A DNA stretch of 64,000 nucleotides from Dechloromonas denitrificans (GTDB lineage: Bacteria; Pseudomonadota; Gammaproteobacteria; Burkholderiales; Rhodocyclaceae). The notes beneath the pieces are model-generated. The model saw nothing but the letters and a program-made list of their open reading frames with translations, was not told the origin of the DNA and ran no database searches. Shown piece by piece: positions 51,739 to 61,354 of the stretch (its first letter is position 1; every line of letters starts with the position of its first letter). The translations under genes were made by a program, and so were the position numbers. Location: the NCBI RefSeq assembly GCF_020510665.1, contig NZ_CP075187.1:2270001-2334000 (forward strand). Direction: 5' to 3'.

Positions 51739-52421
51739 CAGCTGTCAGCCCAGCGACGCAGCAGATTGTGGTAGCAGCCGGTCAGACGGACGACGGGCTC
51801 GCTGTCGCCTTGCGTCTCGCGCAGGCTGAGCAGCGCCATGTCCATATCGAACAGCATGCGGCGCTGACCGGGGTCGCGCACCATGCTCTGCATGAACATG
51901 AAGCAGGCGACGCGCTCGCCCGCGGTAACGGGTGCCACTTCGTGGATCGAGGTCGAGGGATAGACGACCATGCTGCCCGCCTTGAGCTTCAGGCCGTGCT
52001 TGCCGAAGGTGTCTTCAATGGTCAGCAGGCCGCCTTCGTATTCGTCGGGTTCGGAAAGAAACAGTGTGGCCGAAACATCGGCCCGGACATAGCCGCTGCC
52101 GTCCGGCATCTGGCGCATGGCGTTGTCGGTATGGAAGCCGTAGTAGTTGCTGTCACCGCTGTAGCGATTGAAGAATGGCGGCAGTATTTTCAGCGGCAGC
52201 GCCGCCGTGAAAAAAGTCGCATTGCGGTTCAGTGCGCCCAGCACCAGACGGCGCAAGGCCGGCAGATGCGTTGCGTTTTCGGCCAGTTGCTCATTGTTCT
52301 TGGCTTTGGCCGCCTGCAAGCCAGCGGTTATTTGCCCATCCGCCCAAGTCGATTGTGCCAGCAGCGATTTCGCGGTCGACAGCTCTTCCGGGGTCAAAAC
52401 GTCATCGATAGTGATCAGCAT
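51738..52421 (-). CDS. piuC: PKHD-type Fe(II)/2-oxoglutarate hydroxylase PiuC
   Basis: 227 residues from ATG 52421 (GAGGAAG upstream). Double-stranded beta helix with the iron triad H and D in YYGFHTDNAMRQ and the distal H in STSIHEVAPVTAGERV, where Arg binds 2-oxoglutarate. PiuC/YbiX genes neighbour catecholate receptors and are iron-regulated, but the substrate is unproven. Overlaps the flavoenzyme start by one base. Confidence 0.93.
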   Translation of the reverse strand: MLITIDDVLTPEELSTAKSLLAQSTWADGQITAGLQAAKAKNNEQLAENATHLPALRRLVLGALNRNATFFTAALPLKILPPFFNRYSGDSNYYGFHTDNAMRQMPDGSGYVRADVSATLFLSEPDEYEGGLLTIEDTFGKHGLKLKAGSMVVYPSTSIHEVAPVTAGERVACFMFMQSMVRDPGQRRMLFDMDMALLSLRETQGDSEPVVRLTGCYHNLLRRWADS

Positions 52422-52438
52422 CGCTTCCTCAAGCAAAG

Positions 52439-52466
52439 ACGCCTCCGACTTTACGGTCGGAGGCGT
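52439..52466 (-). terminator. Strong hairpin between receptor and piuC, possible partial terminator
   Basis: ACGCCTCCGAC, 6-nt loop, GTCGGAGGCGT, then CTTTGCTTG on the minus strand. An 11-bp stem with weak U-run, 16 bp after the receptor stop. It may reduce read-through to the enzyme genes. Confidence 0.6.
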
Positions 52467-52481
52467 TGGGTCAGACGAGTC

Positions 52482-54665
52482 TTAGAACTTGTATTCCGTG
52501 CTCAGGATGAAGCGGCGCGGCTGGCCAACATAAGTGAAGCCACCGTTGTCGTAGATCGCGTCGTAATACAGCGTGTCGAAGACATTCTGGATGTTGAGCT
52601 TGATCGTGTACTTCGGCTGTTCATAAGCCACCATGGCATCCCAGCGCGTATAGGACGGCACGAAGTTCGGGTTGAACGGCGTCGTTGCGCTGTTGCCGGT
52701 CGGGGCACCGCCGTAGCGTTTGCTCTTGTACTCCATGCCGCCACCCACCTTGAAGCCCATCGGCAACTGATAGGTGGACCACAAATTGAACGTTTGCTTC
52801 GGCGTATTACGGGCATTGTGGCCGATGAAGTTCGCATTGCCAGTCGTCGGTGCAACCTCAAGAATTTCAGCATCGATCAACGACAAACCGCTGAAAACCT
52901 CCCACTTATCGGTAATCCGGCCAGCCAGTTCCAGCTCCAGACCATCCGACTGACGTTTCTTGGTCAGGATCGAAGAAGTGGATTCCAGATCGGTGTTGCG
53001 CTCCCAGTTTTTGGTCGCCGTGTAGAGAGCCGTGCGGAAAGCCAGGTTGCCGTCAAGCAACAACCACTTGGCGCCAATTTCCGTCACCTTGGAACGTTCG
53101 GCTGGATACTGGTTACCCGACAGTTGGTAGAGATCGGCCGTCGGGCTGAACGAATCGCTCCAGCCGAGGTAGTAGTGCTGCGCCGCCGAAGGCTGCCACG
53201 AGAGGCCGGTACGGTAGCTGTTTTCGCCGAAATCACCGCTGAAGTTGCTGACCACGCCGGTATTGCTGACCGATTGATAACCGGAACGCATTTCATCGCG
53301 GCGGATACCTGCGGTCAACTTCCAGTCACGGACAAATTCGAGCGTATCCTGGACATAAGCACTGTAGGTATCGCCGTTATAGGTATTCGGCGAGGCAGAG
53401 GTGTAATGACCGGACTTGTACACCGGATTGGCTGCCGTCCCGAGATTACGCAAAGCCCAGCGCTTTGAATCTTCCTTCAGATACTCCACGCCGGTAACGA
53501 GTTCGTTACGCATGCCGAAGATATTGAATGCAGTATTGAAATCGCTCTGGATGACAAAGTTGTCGGTATCGAATTCACGCGTTTTTGCACTGCCGCCGTT
53601 AACCGATGGAGCACCATTCTGCGGCGCGCCAGCCCAGTAGGAGCGCTTGTAATTTGCGGCACGCATGACGGTGCGCCATTGCGTATCGGGCGAAATCTTG
53701 AACAGGTAGTTCAGGGTCGTGACATTGGTCTGGCTTTCATCGAACTGACCGCTGACACCCCAGTAAGCCCCCGACTTGCCGTAGTTGGATTCGGGCTTCT
53801 TGGCCTGACCGTTGAAGGGCACGCCATAATCCGGACGATCATTGGTCTGCAACCAGAAATGGCTCAAGGTCAGTTCATGCTGCGTACCCAGGCCAAAGGC
53901 GATGCTCGGGGCAATGCCCTGCCGATGGATTTCCGGCGTCGTCCCGGTCACCGGGTTGGAGCGCGAACTACCTTCGTCACGATTCATCAGATTGAGGCGC
54001 AACGCGGTTGTTTCGCCGATCCGCTGATTCAGGTCGGCCTTGGTTTCGAAGAAACCATCGGTACCGAAACCGGCGCTGACCTTGTTAATACCGTAAAGCA
54101 TCGGGGTCTTGCTGACCTGGTTGATCACACCGCCGGCCTGACCGCGGCCAAACAGCATGGCGGCCGCACCGCGCAGCACATCGACCTGCTCCAGGTTGAA
54201 TACCTCACGGTCGTACTGCGCCGTGTCGCGAATACCGTCGAGGTGCATGTCGCCGAAGGTATAAAAACCGCGCAACATCATGTTGTCGCCCGAACGACCG
54301 CCTTCCGCAGCATTGAACGAAAGACCGGAGACATTACGCAACGCTTCGCGCAACGAATTGGCTTCCTGCTCCTCCATCAGCGAACGGGTAATCGTCGTGA
54401 TTGCTTGCGGCACATCGTGCGGGTCCTGAACCACCTTGCCGACACGGGTCTTGCTGGCCCGATAGCCATCCTGCTGCTCGGCATTGGCTTTGACGGTCAC
54501 CGGGGCAAGTGTCGCTTCCTGGGCGACAGCCACCCCTGTGACCCCCATCAGACCGACGAACATGGCGGCCCCCAGCGGCAAAACCGGGCTGGAGCGATCA
54601 GTCGAACAGGGAGTTGAAGACAAAGGCCCGGCTTTTTCCCGGGCGAGCAACTTGGTTTTTTTCAC
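52482..54665 (-). CDS. TonB-dependent catecholate siderophore receptor (Fiu/PiuA type)
   Basis: 727 residues from GTG 54665 with AAAGGA upstream. Long N-region and signal ending GVTGVAVAQ, TonB box APVTVKA, plug with VPQAITTITRSLMEEQEANS, LREALRNVSGLSF, MMLRGFYTFGDMHLDGIRD and LRGAAAMLFGRGQAGGVINQ, and a barrel ending ILSTEYKF. It imports ferric catechol or similar siderophores with TonB. A Fur dyad lies 197 bp upstream. First gene of the iron operon. Confidence 0.93.
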   Translation of the reverse strand: MKKTKLLAREKAGPLSSTPCSTDRSSPVLPLGAAMFVGLMGVTGVAVAQEATLAPVTVKANAEQQDGYRASKTRVGKVVQDPHDVPQAITTITRSLMEEQEANSLREALRNVSGLSFNAAEGGRSGDNMMLRGFYTFGDMHLDGIRDTAQYDREVFNLEQVDVLRGAAAMLFGRGQAGGVINQVSKTPMLYGINKVSAGFGTDGFFETKADLNQRIGETTALRLNLMNRDEGSSRSNPVTGTTPEIHRQGIAPSIAFGLGTQHELTLSHFWLQTNDRPDYGVPFNGQAKKPESNYGKSGAYWGVSGQFDESQTNVTTLNYLFKISPDTQWRTVMRAANYKRSYWAGAPQNGAPSVNGGSAKTREFDTDNFVIQSDFNTAFNIFGMRNELVTGVEYLKEDSKRWALRNLGTAANPVYKSGHYTSASPNTYNGDTYSAYVQDTLEFVRDWKLTAGIRRDEMRSGYQSVSNTGVVSNFSGDFGENSYRTGLSWQPSAAQHYYLGWSDSFSPTADLYQLSGNQYPAERSKVTEIGAKWLLLDGNLAFRTALYTATKNWERNTDLESTSSILTKKRQSDGLELELAGRITDKWEVFSGLSLIDAEILEVAPTTGNANFIGHNARNTPKQTFNLWSTYQLPMGFKVGGGMEYKSKRYGGAPTGNSATTPFNPNFVPSYTRWDAMVAYEQPKYTIKLNIQNVFDTLYYDAIYDNGGFTYVGQPRRFILSTEYKF

Positions 54666-54861
54666 GGACAGTCCTTTAGCGAGTCATTGAGGCGGCTGGC
54701 TGGCGAAAGGCTGGCTTGCCGAATTCTGCGTTTGAGAATCGGTCGACCGCAGCAGGGCAGTCAGTGGACTACCCTGCTGGAAAAATACCGGACAGGCTCA
54801 AACAGTTTCTTTGAGAACCTGGCTGGCTGTGCAGAATTGGCTGGCTAGTTCATAAATAGAA

Positions 54862-54882
54862 ACGAGAATGTATCTCATTTGT
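54862..54882 (-). promoter_or_regulatory. Fur box of the siderophore receptor operon
   Basis: GAGA-ATGTA-TCTC within a 21-bp dyad (minus strand AAATGAGATACATTCTCGTTT matches the Fur consensus arms). The leader to the receptor GTG is about 200 nt and contains no gene. Confidence 0.8.
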
Positions 54883-54926
54883 AAAAAAAGCTCAAGACCG
54901 ACCCGCAGGAACAGCGTGGAAGACGC

Positions 54927-56000
54927 TCAATACACCTCGATACCCGGTTGCCCCTCCTGCACTTCGCCGATCACCGAAACATGGCTGAAGCCTTGCTGCA
55001 GGAAGATCGACAACACTTCCGTGACGGTATCGGGAGCGCAGGCAACGAGCAGCCCACCGGAGGTTTGTGGATCGGTCAGCAGGTGGCGGGCAGTGTCACC
55101 CAAGGCCTGATCGAAGACGATATCCTGTCCGTAACTCGCCCAGTTGCGCCCGGAAGCACCGGTAATCACACCGGCCTCGGCGAACTCCTGCGCCCTGGGC
55201 AAGAGCGGAATATCGGTAAATTTGACTTTGCCGCGCAACTTGCTGCCTTTGCAGACTTCGAGCAAATGCCCCAGCAAGCCGAATCCGGTGACATCGGTCA
55301 CGGCATGCACGCCGTCCAGACAGGCGAGGACCGGCCCCGGCGTATTGAGTTGCGTGGTACTGGCCACCATGGCGGCGTAATCGCCCGGATGAAGCTTGTC
55401 CTTCTTGAGCGCGGCGCTGTAGGTACCGACACCGATCGGCTTGCCGAGAATCAGCTTGTCCCCGGCCTTGGCTCCGGAATTGCGCTTGAGATGATCCGGA
55501 TTGACCAGACCGATGGCAACCAGACCGTAAATCGGCTCAACCGAATCGATGGTGTGGCCACCGGCGATCGGGATCCCTGCCGCACGACACACCGCATCGC
55601 CCCCGGCAAGAATCTGGCCGATGGTTTCGAGCGGCAGGACATTGACCGGCATGCCGACCAGCGCCAGTGCGAAAAGCGGCGTGCCTCCCATCGCGTAGAC
55701 ATCCGAAATGGCGTTGGTCGCAGCGATGCGGCCAAAATCGAAGGGATCGTCGACGATAGGCATGAAGAAATCCGTCGTTGCGACAATCGCTTGTTGTGCA
55801 TTGATCTGGTAGACCGCAGCATCGTCGCTGGTTTCGGTACCGACCAGCAACTGGGGCGGGACGATGCCTGGCGGCATGCCGGCCAGGATTTTCTGGAGCA
55901 CGGCCGGTGCAATCTTGCAGCCACAGCCGCCGCCGTGGGAAAGTTGGGTAAGTCTGGGTTTTTCGTCTGACACGGCTGGTTTCTCGTTACGAATGTTCAA
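54927..56000 (-). CDS. selD: Selenide, water dikinase (Cys form)
   Basis: About 357 residues from TTG 56000; a GTG at 55973 is an alternative. It makes selenophosphate from selenide and ATP. LSHGGGCGCKIAPAVLQKIL carries the catalytic Cys where some species have Sec, then VATTDFFMPIVDDPFDFGRI, ATNAISDVYAMGGTPLFALA and HTIDSVEPIYGL. Six bp after copZ on the same strand. No selA/selB or selenoprotein is in the window. Confidence 0.94.
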   Translation of the reverse strand: MNIRNEKPAVSDEKPRLTQLSHGGGCGCKIAPAVLQKILAGMPPGIVPPQLLVGTETSDDAAVYQINAQQAIVATTDFFMPIVDDPFDFGRIAATNAISDVYAMGGTPLFALALVGMPVNVLPLETIGQILAGGDAVCRAAGIPIAGGHTIDSVEPIYGLVAIGLVNPDHLKRNSGAKAGDKLILGKPIGVGTYSAALKKDKLHPGDYAAMVASTTQLNTPGPVLACLDGVHAVTDVTGFGLLGHLLEVCKGSKLRGKVKFTDIPLLPRAQEFAEAGVITGASGRNWASYGQDIVFDQALGDTARHLLTDPQTSGGLLVACAPDTVTEVLSIFLQQGFSHVSVIGEVQEGQPGIEVY

Positions 56001-56006
56001 AATGGA

Positions 56007-56213
56007 TTATTCGGCATCGAAGCCGGCGTCCTCGATGGCTTCAAGCAAGGCAAGGCGCTGGATTTTTGCCGGGTCGAAAACAACTTTCGCCTCCCCTGCC
56101 TCAAGCGACACATCGGCTGAATTCACCCCTGGCATGGCCAGCAACAGCTGATTGATATTTTTGACGCAACCCTGGCAACTCATGCCGCCGACCTTGATCA
56201 ACGTTTCTTCCAT
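56007..56213 (-). CDS. copZ: Heavy-metal-binding chaperone, CopZ-like
   Basis: 68 residues, ferredoxin-like HMA fold with GGMSCQGCVKNINQLL (MxCxxC). It carries Cu(I), likely to or from the CopA ATPase nearby (57998). GGAGTAAAGC precedes the ATG. It sits 3 bp after the PAS-GGDEF-EAL gene and before selD. Confidence 0.9.
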   Translation of the reverse strand: MEETLIKVGGMSCQGCVKNINQLLLAMPGVNSADVSLEAGEAKVVFDPAKIQRLALLEAIEDAGFDAE

Positions 56214-56216
56214 GCT

Positions 56217-57944
56217 TTACTCCTTGTTCAAAAACGGTTGCTGACGCAGCAACGCAGTCATCTCACCGGCAGGCAGCGGCCGGCTGAAATAATAGCCCTG
56301 GACCATATCGCAGCCCATATCGCGCAACAGGGCAAGTTGTTGTGCATTCTCCACCCCTTCGGCCAACACAGTCAGACGCAGATTACGCCCCATGCTGATG
56401 ATGGTCGAGGCAATGGCCCGGTCATCCGGATCGCTTTCCAGATCGCGGATGAAGGAACGGTCAATCTTCAATTTACCGACCGGGAAACGTTTCAGGTAAG
56501 CCAGCGATGAATAGCCGGTGCCGAAATCGTCGAGCGAAAGCTCCACCCCCATCCGGTTGAGCGACGACAAGGTACCGAGATGGATTTCGGCATCATGCAT
56601 CACCGTCCGCTCAGTCACCTCCAGTTCAAGCAAGCCGGCCTCCAGCCCGCTGGCAGCCAGCGCACCGGCCACCGCCTCGACAAAACCGGCTTGGCGAAAC
56701 TGCACCGGCGCAACGTTGACCGCGACAATCATCTGCGGCAAACCGGCATCGCACCAAGCCTGCGCCTGGCGGCAAGCTTCACCGAGCACCCAATCCCCCA
56801 GCCGGTTGATCATCCCGGTTTCTTCGGCCACCTGAATGAAGCTGTCCGGCATGATGATGCCGAGTTCCGGATGCCGCCAACGAACCAGCGCTTCAACACC
56901 GACGATCAATCCGCTCTGCAGGCTGACCAGCGGCTGGTAATCCAGCGTGAATTCATTCAGGCGAAGCGCCCGCCGCAGATCGCTCTCGATCAGCAAACGC
57001 TCCAGCATCGCCGTGTTCATTGCGCTGGCGTAGAACTGAAAGGCGTTACGCCCTTGCTCCTTGGCCTTGTACATCGCTGTATCGGCGTTCTTGAGCAGGG
57101 TTTCGGCATCTTTTCCATCTTGCGGATAAAGGCTGATGCCCAGCGAGGCTGTCACGGTCAACTCGTGCCCACCGACAAAAAAGGGCTCATTGCAGACTTC
57201 GACCAGACGCCGGGCAATTTCGGCCGCAGCCCCGGAATGGGTCGATGGCAACGCAAAGACGAACTCATCGCCGCCCAGGCGGGCCAGCGTATCGACCCGC
57301 CGGACGACAGTCGACAAACGCTGGGCAACCGCGCAAAGCAGCTCATCGCCCAGGCTGTGCCCCAGGGAATCATTGATCCGCTTGAAATGGTCGAGATCGA
57401 GAAAAATCAGCGCCGCAGCCCCTTGCTCGCGCTCGGCGACAGCAAGCAACTGAACCATCCGGTCGGCCAGCAGACGACGGTTCGGCAAGCCGGTCAGCGC
57501 ATCGAAATCAGCCAGCTCCCGCGCCTGCCTTTCAGCCGCGCGCTGGGCTGAAATATTGAGGACACTGGCGACCGATGCCGTCCGGCCATTGAACCGGGTG
57601 GATCGCCCCAGCAGGCTGACAGGAATCGATTCGCCATCCTTGTGACGAAGCGAAAGTTCGTATTGATGGCTGGAGATGCCCGCAGTCTCCTCAGCAAGGT
57701 GCTGCAGGAAAAGCGCCTGCTCACCCGGCACCAGCAGATCAAGCGGCCCCATCCGGTCAATCAGTTCATCGGCCGAATAGCCGATCAACTGGAGCAAATG
57801 AGCGTTGGCATATTTGAAACGGCCATCCTGATGGATGAAAATCCCGACCTGCGCTGCCGCCATCGCGGCATCAAACAGGGCGTCGTACTCCGCCTCGCCA
57901 CCTTGATGCCCGGCGAGCACATTGGCAGCATCACCGAAAATCAT
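56217..57944 (-). CDS. PAS-GGDEF-EAL cyclic-di-GMP protein
   Basis: 575 residues, no membrane segment. PAS (about 18-135) with QVGIFIHQDGRFKYANAHLL, GGDEF (about 165-310; intact GGDEF at 226), EAL (about 320-565; EALVRW at 351, DDFGTGYSSL). Both catalytic motifs look complete, so it could synthesise and/or degrade c-di-GMP. It lies between copA and copZ in the same direction. Confidence 0.92.
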   Translation of the reverse strand: MIFGDAANVLAGHQGGEAEYDALFDAAMAAAQVGIFIHQDGRFKYANAHLLQLIGYSADELIDRMGPLDLLVPGEQALFLQHLAEETAGISSHQYELSLRHKDGESIPVSLLGRSTRFNGRTASVASVLNISAQRAAERQARELADFDALTGLPNRRLLADRMVQLLAVAEREQGAAALIFLDLDHFKRINDSLGHSLGDELLCAVAQRLSTVVRRVDTLARLGGDEFVFALPSTHSGAAAEIARRLVEVCNEPFFVGGHELTVTASLGISLYPQDGKDAETLLKNADTAMYKAKEQGRNAFQFYASAMNTAMLERLLIESDLRRALRLNEFTLDYQPLVSLQSGLIVGVEALVRWRHPELGIIMPDSFIQVAEETGMINRLGDWVLGEACRQAQAWCDAGLPQMIVAVNVAPVQFRQAGFVEAVAGALAASGLEAGLLELEVTERTVMHDAEIHLGTLSSLNRMGVELSLDDFGTGYSSLAYLKRFPVGKLKIDRSFIRDLESDPDDRAIASTIISMGRNLRLTVLAEGVENAQQLALLRDMGCDMVQGYYFSRPLPAGEMTALLRQQPFLNKE

Positions 57945-57997
57945 TTTCCGGCCCTTTCTGCCTGTGCTTAACGGTCATCAAAACTCCTCTCAAAGCC

Positions 57998-60178
57998 CTA
58001 TTTTTTCTCCTGCCGCAGCGCATTCGGCTGCCAACGTTTCAGAAGAAGCGAATTCGACACCACCGAAACCGAACTCATGGCCATTGCAGCCCCGGCAAAA
58101 ACGGGGTTGAGCAAACCGAGTGCAGCCAGCGGAATACCTGCCACATTGTAGATGAATGCGAAGAAAAGATTCTGCCGTATCTTCCCCAAGGTGGCCGTGG
58201 ATAGGTCGATTGCGTCGACTACACCGAGCAGGTCGTTACGAATCAGGGTCAGGTCGGCCGCCTCGATTGCCGCATCCGAACCAGCCCCGATCGCGAAGCT
58301 GACATCGGCAGCCGCCAGCGCCGGCGCATCGTTGATACCATCGCCGACCATCGCCACCAGCAAGCCATCCGCTTTCAGGCTGGTCACCGCGCTGGCCTTA
58401 TCACCCGGCAGGATACCGGCACGAAACTCGACGATACCGGCCTGCGCAGCAATGGCGGCGGCCGTTGCCTCATTGTCTCCGGTCAGCATGACGACCCGAA
58501 TACCGCGAGCCAGCAGGATTTCCACCGCCTGGCGGGAGGTTGGGCGCAACGCATCGGCAATCGCCAGCAAAGCCAGCACTTGCCGCTCATCGGCCAGCAC
58601 GATCACCGTCTTGCCCGCTTGCTGCAAAGCCAGCACCTCGGGATCGGCTGAACAATCGAGCCAGTCGGGCGAGCCGAGGCGAAGCGCCCGGCCAGCCAGG
58701 ATGCCACTCACCCCATGACCGGGATATGCCTTGAAATCCTGCGCTTTTTCGAGGTCGACCGTACCCAGGGCTGCCAGCACGGCTCGCGCCAGCGGATGCT
58801 CGGAATGCTGTTCAAGGGCGGCGGCAAGACGCAATGCCTCATCACTCGCCATGCGACGCGGGACGATATCGGTCAGTTGCGGCTGGCCGCAGGTCAGCGT
58901 TCCAGTTTTATCGAGCGCCAGAACCCTGATTTTTTTAGCCCGCTCCAGCGCTTCAACATTCTTGACCAGAATTCCGGCCCGAGCCCCCTGCCCCGTCCCG
59001 ACCATGATTGCCGTCGGCGTTGCGAGACCAAGGGCACACGGACAGGCGATCACCAGCACAGCCACGGCATTGATCAAGGCGGCAGAAAAATCGCCGCTCT
59101 GCAACCACCAGCCAAGCAAGGTCAGGGCCGCAATTGCGCAGACAACCGGAACAAAAATGGCAGAAATCTGATCGGCCAGGCGCTGTACCGGAGCCTTGGA
59201 GCCCTGAGCCTCGCCCACCATCCGGATGATGCCGGCAAGCAAAGTGTGCTCACCGACGCCGGTTGCCCGACAATGCAGCGCACCATGCCCGTTCGCTGTC
59301 GCGGCAAAAACCTTGTCGCCCGCCTTTTTACCGACCGGCATGCTTTCCCCAGTCAGCATCGACTCATTCAGGCTGGATTCGCCGTCAATCACCTCGCCAT
59401 CGACCGGGACGCTCTCGCCCGGACGAACCATGAAAATATCGCCCGGCATCAATGCTTCAACCGGCATTTCAACCCACTGCCCATCACGCTCGACCCGCGC
59501 CATGCGCGGTTGCAGGCGAACCAGCGCCTCGATCGCCTCCGATGTTCGCGACTTGGCCCGTGCCTCCAGTAATTTACCGAGCAGGACCAGCGTAATGACT
59601 GCCGCACCGCCTTCGAAATAAACGTGCTGCGCCAACCCGAGCAGGGTCACGACACTGGACAGCAACCAGGCCATGGTCGTCCCCAGGGCAACCAGCACAT
59701 CCATATTGGCACCGCCGCCACGCAACGCTTTCCAGGCGCCATCATAAAAACGCCAGCCGATCCAGAACTGAACCGGTGTCGCCAGCGCAAACTGCAGCCA
59801 GCGAGGGAGTTCATTCTGGTGACCATGCTCGCCAAACATGAACAACATCTGGCCAAGCAAGGGCAAGGTCAACGCAACCGAAATCCAGAAACGACGAAGA
59901 TCGCTGCGGTAAACACGGTTTTTCTCGGCTTTTTCGCGCTCGCGCGTCTGACTATCAACCCGAGTGGCGGAAAAGCCCGCCTTGGCCACCGCGGCGATGA
60001 CCTGCGCCTCGTCTGCCGCCCCGGAAAAACGCACGCGGGCACGTTCGGCCGCCAGATTGACGTTGGCCTGCAAGCCCGGCTGGCGATTCAGCACTTTCTC
60101 AAGGCGCGCAGAACAAGCGGCACAAGTCATGCCTGCAATGGCAAATTCGACAACCTTGCCTGCGTTATCGTCGCTCAT
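57998..60178 (-). CDS. copA: Copper-exporting or cbb3-supply P1B ATPase
   Basis: 726 residues from ATG 60178, overlapping the uspA stop. HMA domain with [14 protein letters not shown], eight membrane helices, actuator with TGES, CPC in [11 protein letters not shown], phosphorylation motif [16 protein letters not shown] and [17 protein letters not shown] and the HMA indicate Cu(I). With SafE-like, HemN and FNR upstream it could be the FixI/CcoI type that feeds cytochrome cbb3 oxidase rather than a detoxifying CopA; no cco genes are here to decide. Confidence 0.93.
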   Translation of the reverse strand: MSDDNAGKVVEFAIAGMTCAACSARLEKVLNRQPGLQANVNLAAERARVRFSGAADEAQVIAAVAKAGFSATRVDSQTREREKAEKNRVYRSDLRRFWISVALTLPLLGQMLFMFGEHGHQNELPRWLQFALATPVQFWIGWRFYDGAWKALRGGGANMDVLVALGTTMAWLLSSVVTLLGLAQHVYFEGGAAVITLVLLGKLLEARAKSRTSEAIEALVRLQPRMARVERDGQWVEMPVEALMPGDIFMVRPGESVPVDGEVIDGESSLNESMLTGESMPVGKKAGDKVFAATANGHGALHCRATGVGEHTLLAGIIRMVGEAQGSKAPVQRLADQISAIFVPVVCAIAALTLLGWWLQSGDFSAALINAVAVLVIACPCALGLATPTAIMVGTGQGARAGILVKNVEALERAKKIRVLALDKTGTLTCGQPQLTDIVPRRMASDEALRLAAALEQHSEHPLARAVLAALGTVDLEKAQDFKAYPGHGVSGILAGRALRLGSPDWLDCSADPEVLALQQAGKTVIVLADERQVLALLAIADALRPTSRQAVEILLARGIRVVMLTGDNEATAAAIAAQAGIVEFRAGILPGDKASAVTSLKADGLLVAMVGDGINDAPALAAADVSFAIGAGSDAAIEAADLTLIRNDLLGVVDAIDLSTATLGKIRQNLFFAFIYNVAGIPLAALGLLNPVFAGAAMAMSSVSVVSNSLLLKRWQPNALRQEKK

Positions 60179-60600
60179 TTGACCAAGAGCACAGGACAAT
60201 GCGCCAGGTGCAACACACGGCTGGCGACCGAGCCGGCGATCAAGCCGGCAATGCCACTGCGGCCATGCGACCCCATGACAATCAGGTCACAGCCAAGCTC
60301 GGCGGCAACCTTGGCAATCACCTCGGCCGGCTGTCCGACATGAATGTGGCTGGTGTGATAACGCCCCGCCTGATTGAGTGCCTCTTGTGCCGACAGCAAA
60401 TCTCGCTGCCCTTCTTCAAGGTAATAGTCATGCAAAGTCTCTTTCCCGATATGCGCCTGCACACGGCCCATCGGAATCGGCGGATGCACGTTGAGCAGGT
60501 GGATTTCCGGCATCTCCCGGTACCACGAGGAATGAGCGATCAATTGATCAACGGCACGCAAGGCGCAATCGGAGCCATCAACGGGCAATAAAATTTTCAT
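60175..60600 (-). CDS. Universal stress protein, UspA family
   Basis: 141 residues from ATG 60600. [20 protein letters not shown] and the ATP-binding [20 protein letters not shown] show an ATP-binding Usp. Such genes are often under FNR-type control near copper ATPase and fnr genes. Its stop overlaps the copA start. Confidence 0.9.
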   Translation of the reverse strand: MKILLPVDGSDCALRAVDQLIAHSSWYREMPEIHLLNVHPPIPMGRVQAHIGKETLHDYYLEEGQRDLLSAQEALNQAGRYHTSHIHVGQPAEVIAKVAAELGCDLIVMGSHGRSGIAGLIAGSVASRVLHLAHCPVLLVK

Positions 60601-60622
60601 CAGTGGCATTCCCAAACAAAAT

Positions 60623-61288
60623 TCAGCGAAGCAAGCGGATCAAACCCAGCATGCCATAAACCCCGAATCCCAGGACCAGCAATCCGGACACCAGACGCAC
60701 GACGGAACGGCGAACAAACTCATTCAGCCGGGCCAGCACAATGCCAGCCAGCAAAAGGTTGGGCAAAGTACCCAAACCGAAAGCCAGCATGGTTAATGCC
60801 CCCCGACCGGCAGAACCAGCCGCCAATGAGGTGGCCAATGCACTATAGACAAGCCCGCAGGGCAACCAGCCCCAGAGCAAGCCCAGGGGAAAGGCCTGCA
60901 GCACATTGCCGGCCGGTAAAAAACGTCGGGTCAGAGGCTGGATCAAGCGCCACAAGGATTGCCCGGCTCGCTCCGTAAAGGCCAGGGCACGTGTAATACC
61001 GAGCAGGTAAAGACCGAGCGCGATCAGCATCAGATTGGCCAGCAAATAAAGTCCCAGCCGAACCGGAACCTGGCCTTCCAGCCCCAGGCTGGCAGCCCCC
61101 AGCGCACCGGCTATTGCCCCTGCTGCGGAATAAGACAGAATACGCCCGGCATTGTAGGCAAGCAGCAAGGACCAACGACCGGGAGCCCCCATCGAAAGAG
61201 CGCCGACAATTCCACCGCACATGCCGACACAATGCGTACCGCCAAGCAGTCCGACAAGGAAAAGGGCAAGGTAGCCGGAATCAGGCAT
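60623..61288 (-). CDS. SafE/TauE-like membrane protein
   Basis: 221 residues, six membrane helices. GLLGGTHCVGMCGGIVGALS and FPLGLLWGWLPCGLVYSAL are its Cys/His and Pro-Cys motifs, characteristic of the DsbD-related SafE-type proteins found next to cbb3 oxidase assembly genes. It may handle copper or thiols. 22 bp upstream of uspA. Confidence 0.85.
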   Translation of the reverse strand: MPDSGYLALFLVGLLGGTHCVGMCGGIVGALSMGAPGRWSLLLAYNAGRILSYSAAGAIAGALGAASLGLEGQVPVRLGLYLLANLMLIALGLYLLGITRALAFTERAGQSLWRLIQPLTRRFLPAGNVLQAFPLGLLWGWLPCGLVYSALATSLAAGSAGRGALTMLAFGLGTLPNLLLAGIVLARLNEFVRRSVVRLVSGLLVLGFGVYGMLGLIRLLR

Positions 61289-61302
61289 GGCTGCGCAACA
61301 TC

Positions 61303-61338
61303 CAAAAAAACAAGGCGGACAGTTTAACCTGTCCGCCT
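61303..61338 (-). terminator. Intrinsic terminator of hemN
   Basis: On the minus strand AGGCGGACAG, loop GTTAAA, CTGTCCGCCT, then TTGTTTTTTT. Perfect 10-bp stem 16 bp past the hemN stop; it separates hemN from the SafE-like gene. Confidence 0.93.
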
Positions 61339-61354
61339 CTGCTGAACGCAGTGC

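Noticed and set aside
51432..53468. 678-codon plus-strand frame across the minus-strand iron operon
   Set aside because: Crosses three well-identified genes and an intergenic hairpin; shadow.
55905..55930. Possible selenocysteine in SelD
   Set aside because: The catalytic codon is TGT (Cys) in GGCGC context; no in-frame TGA.
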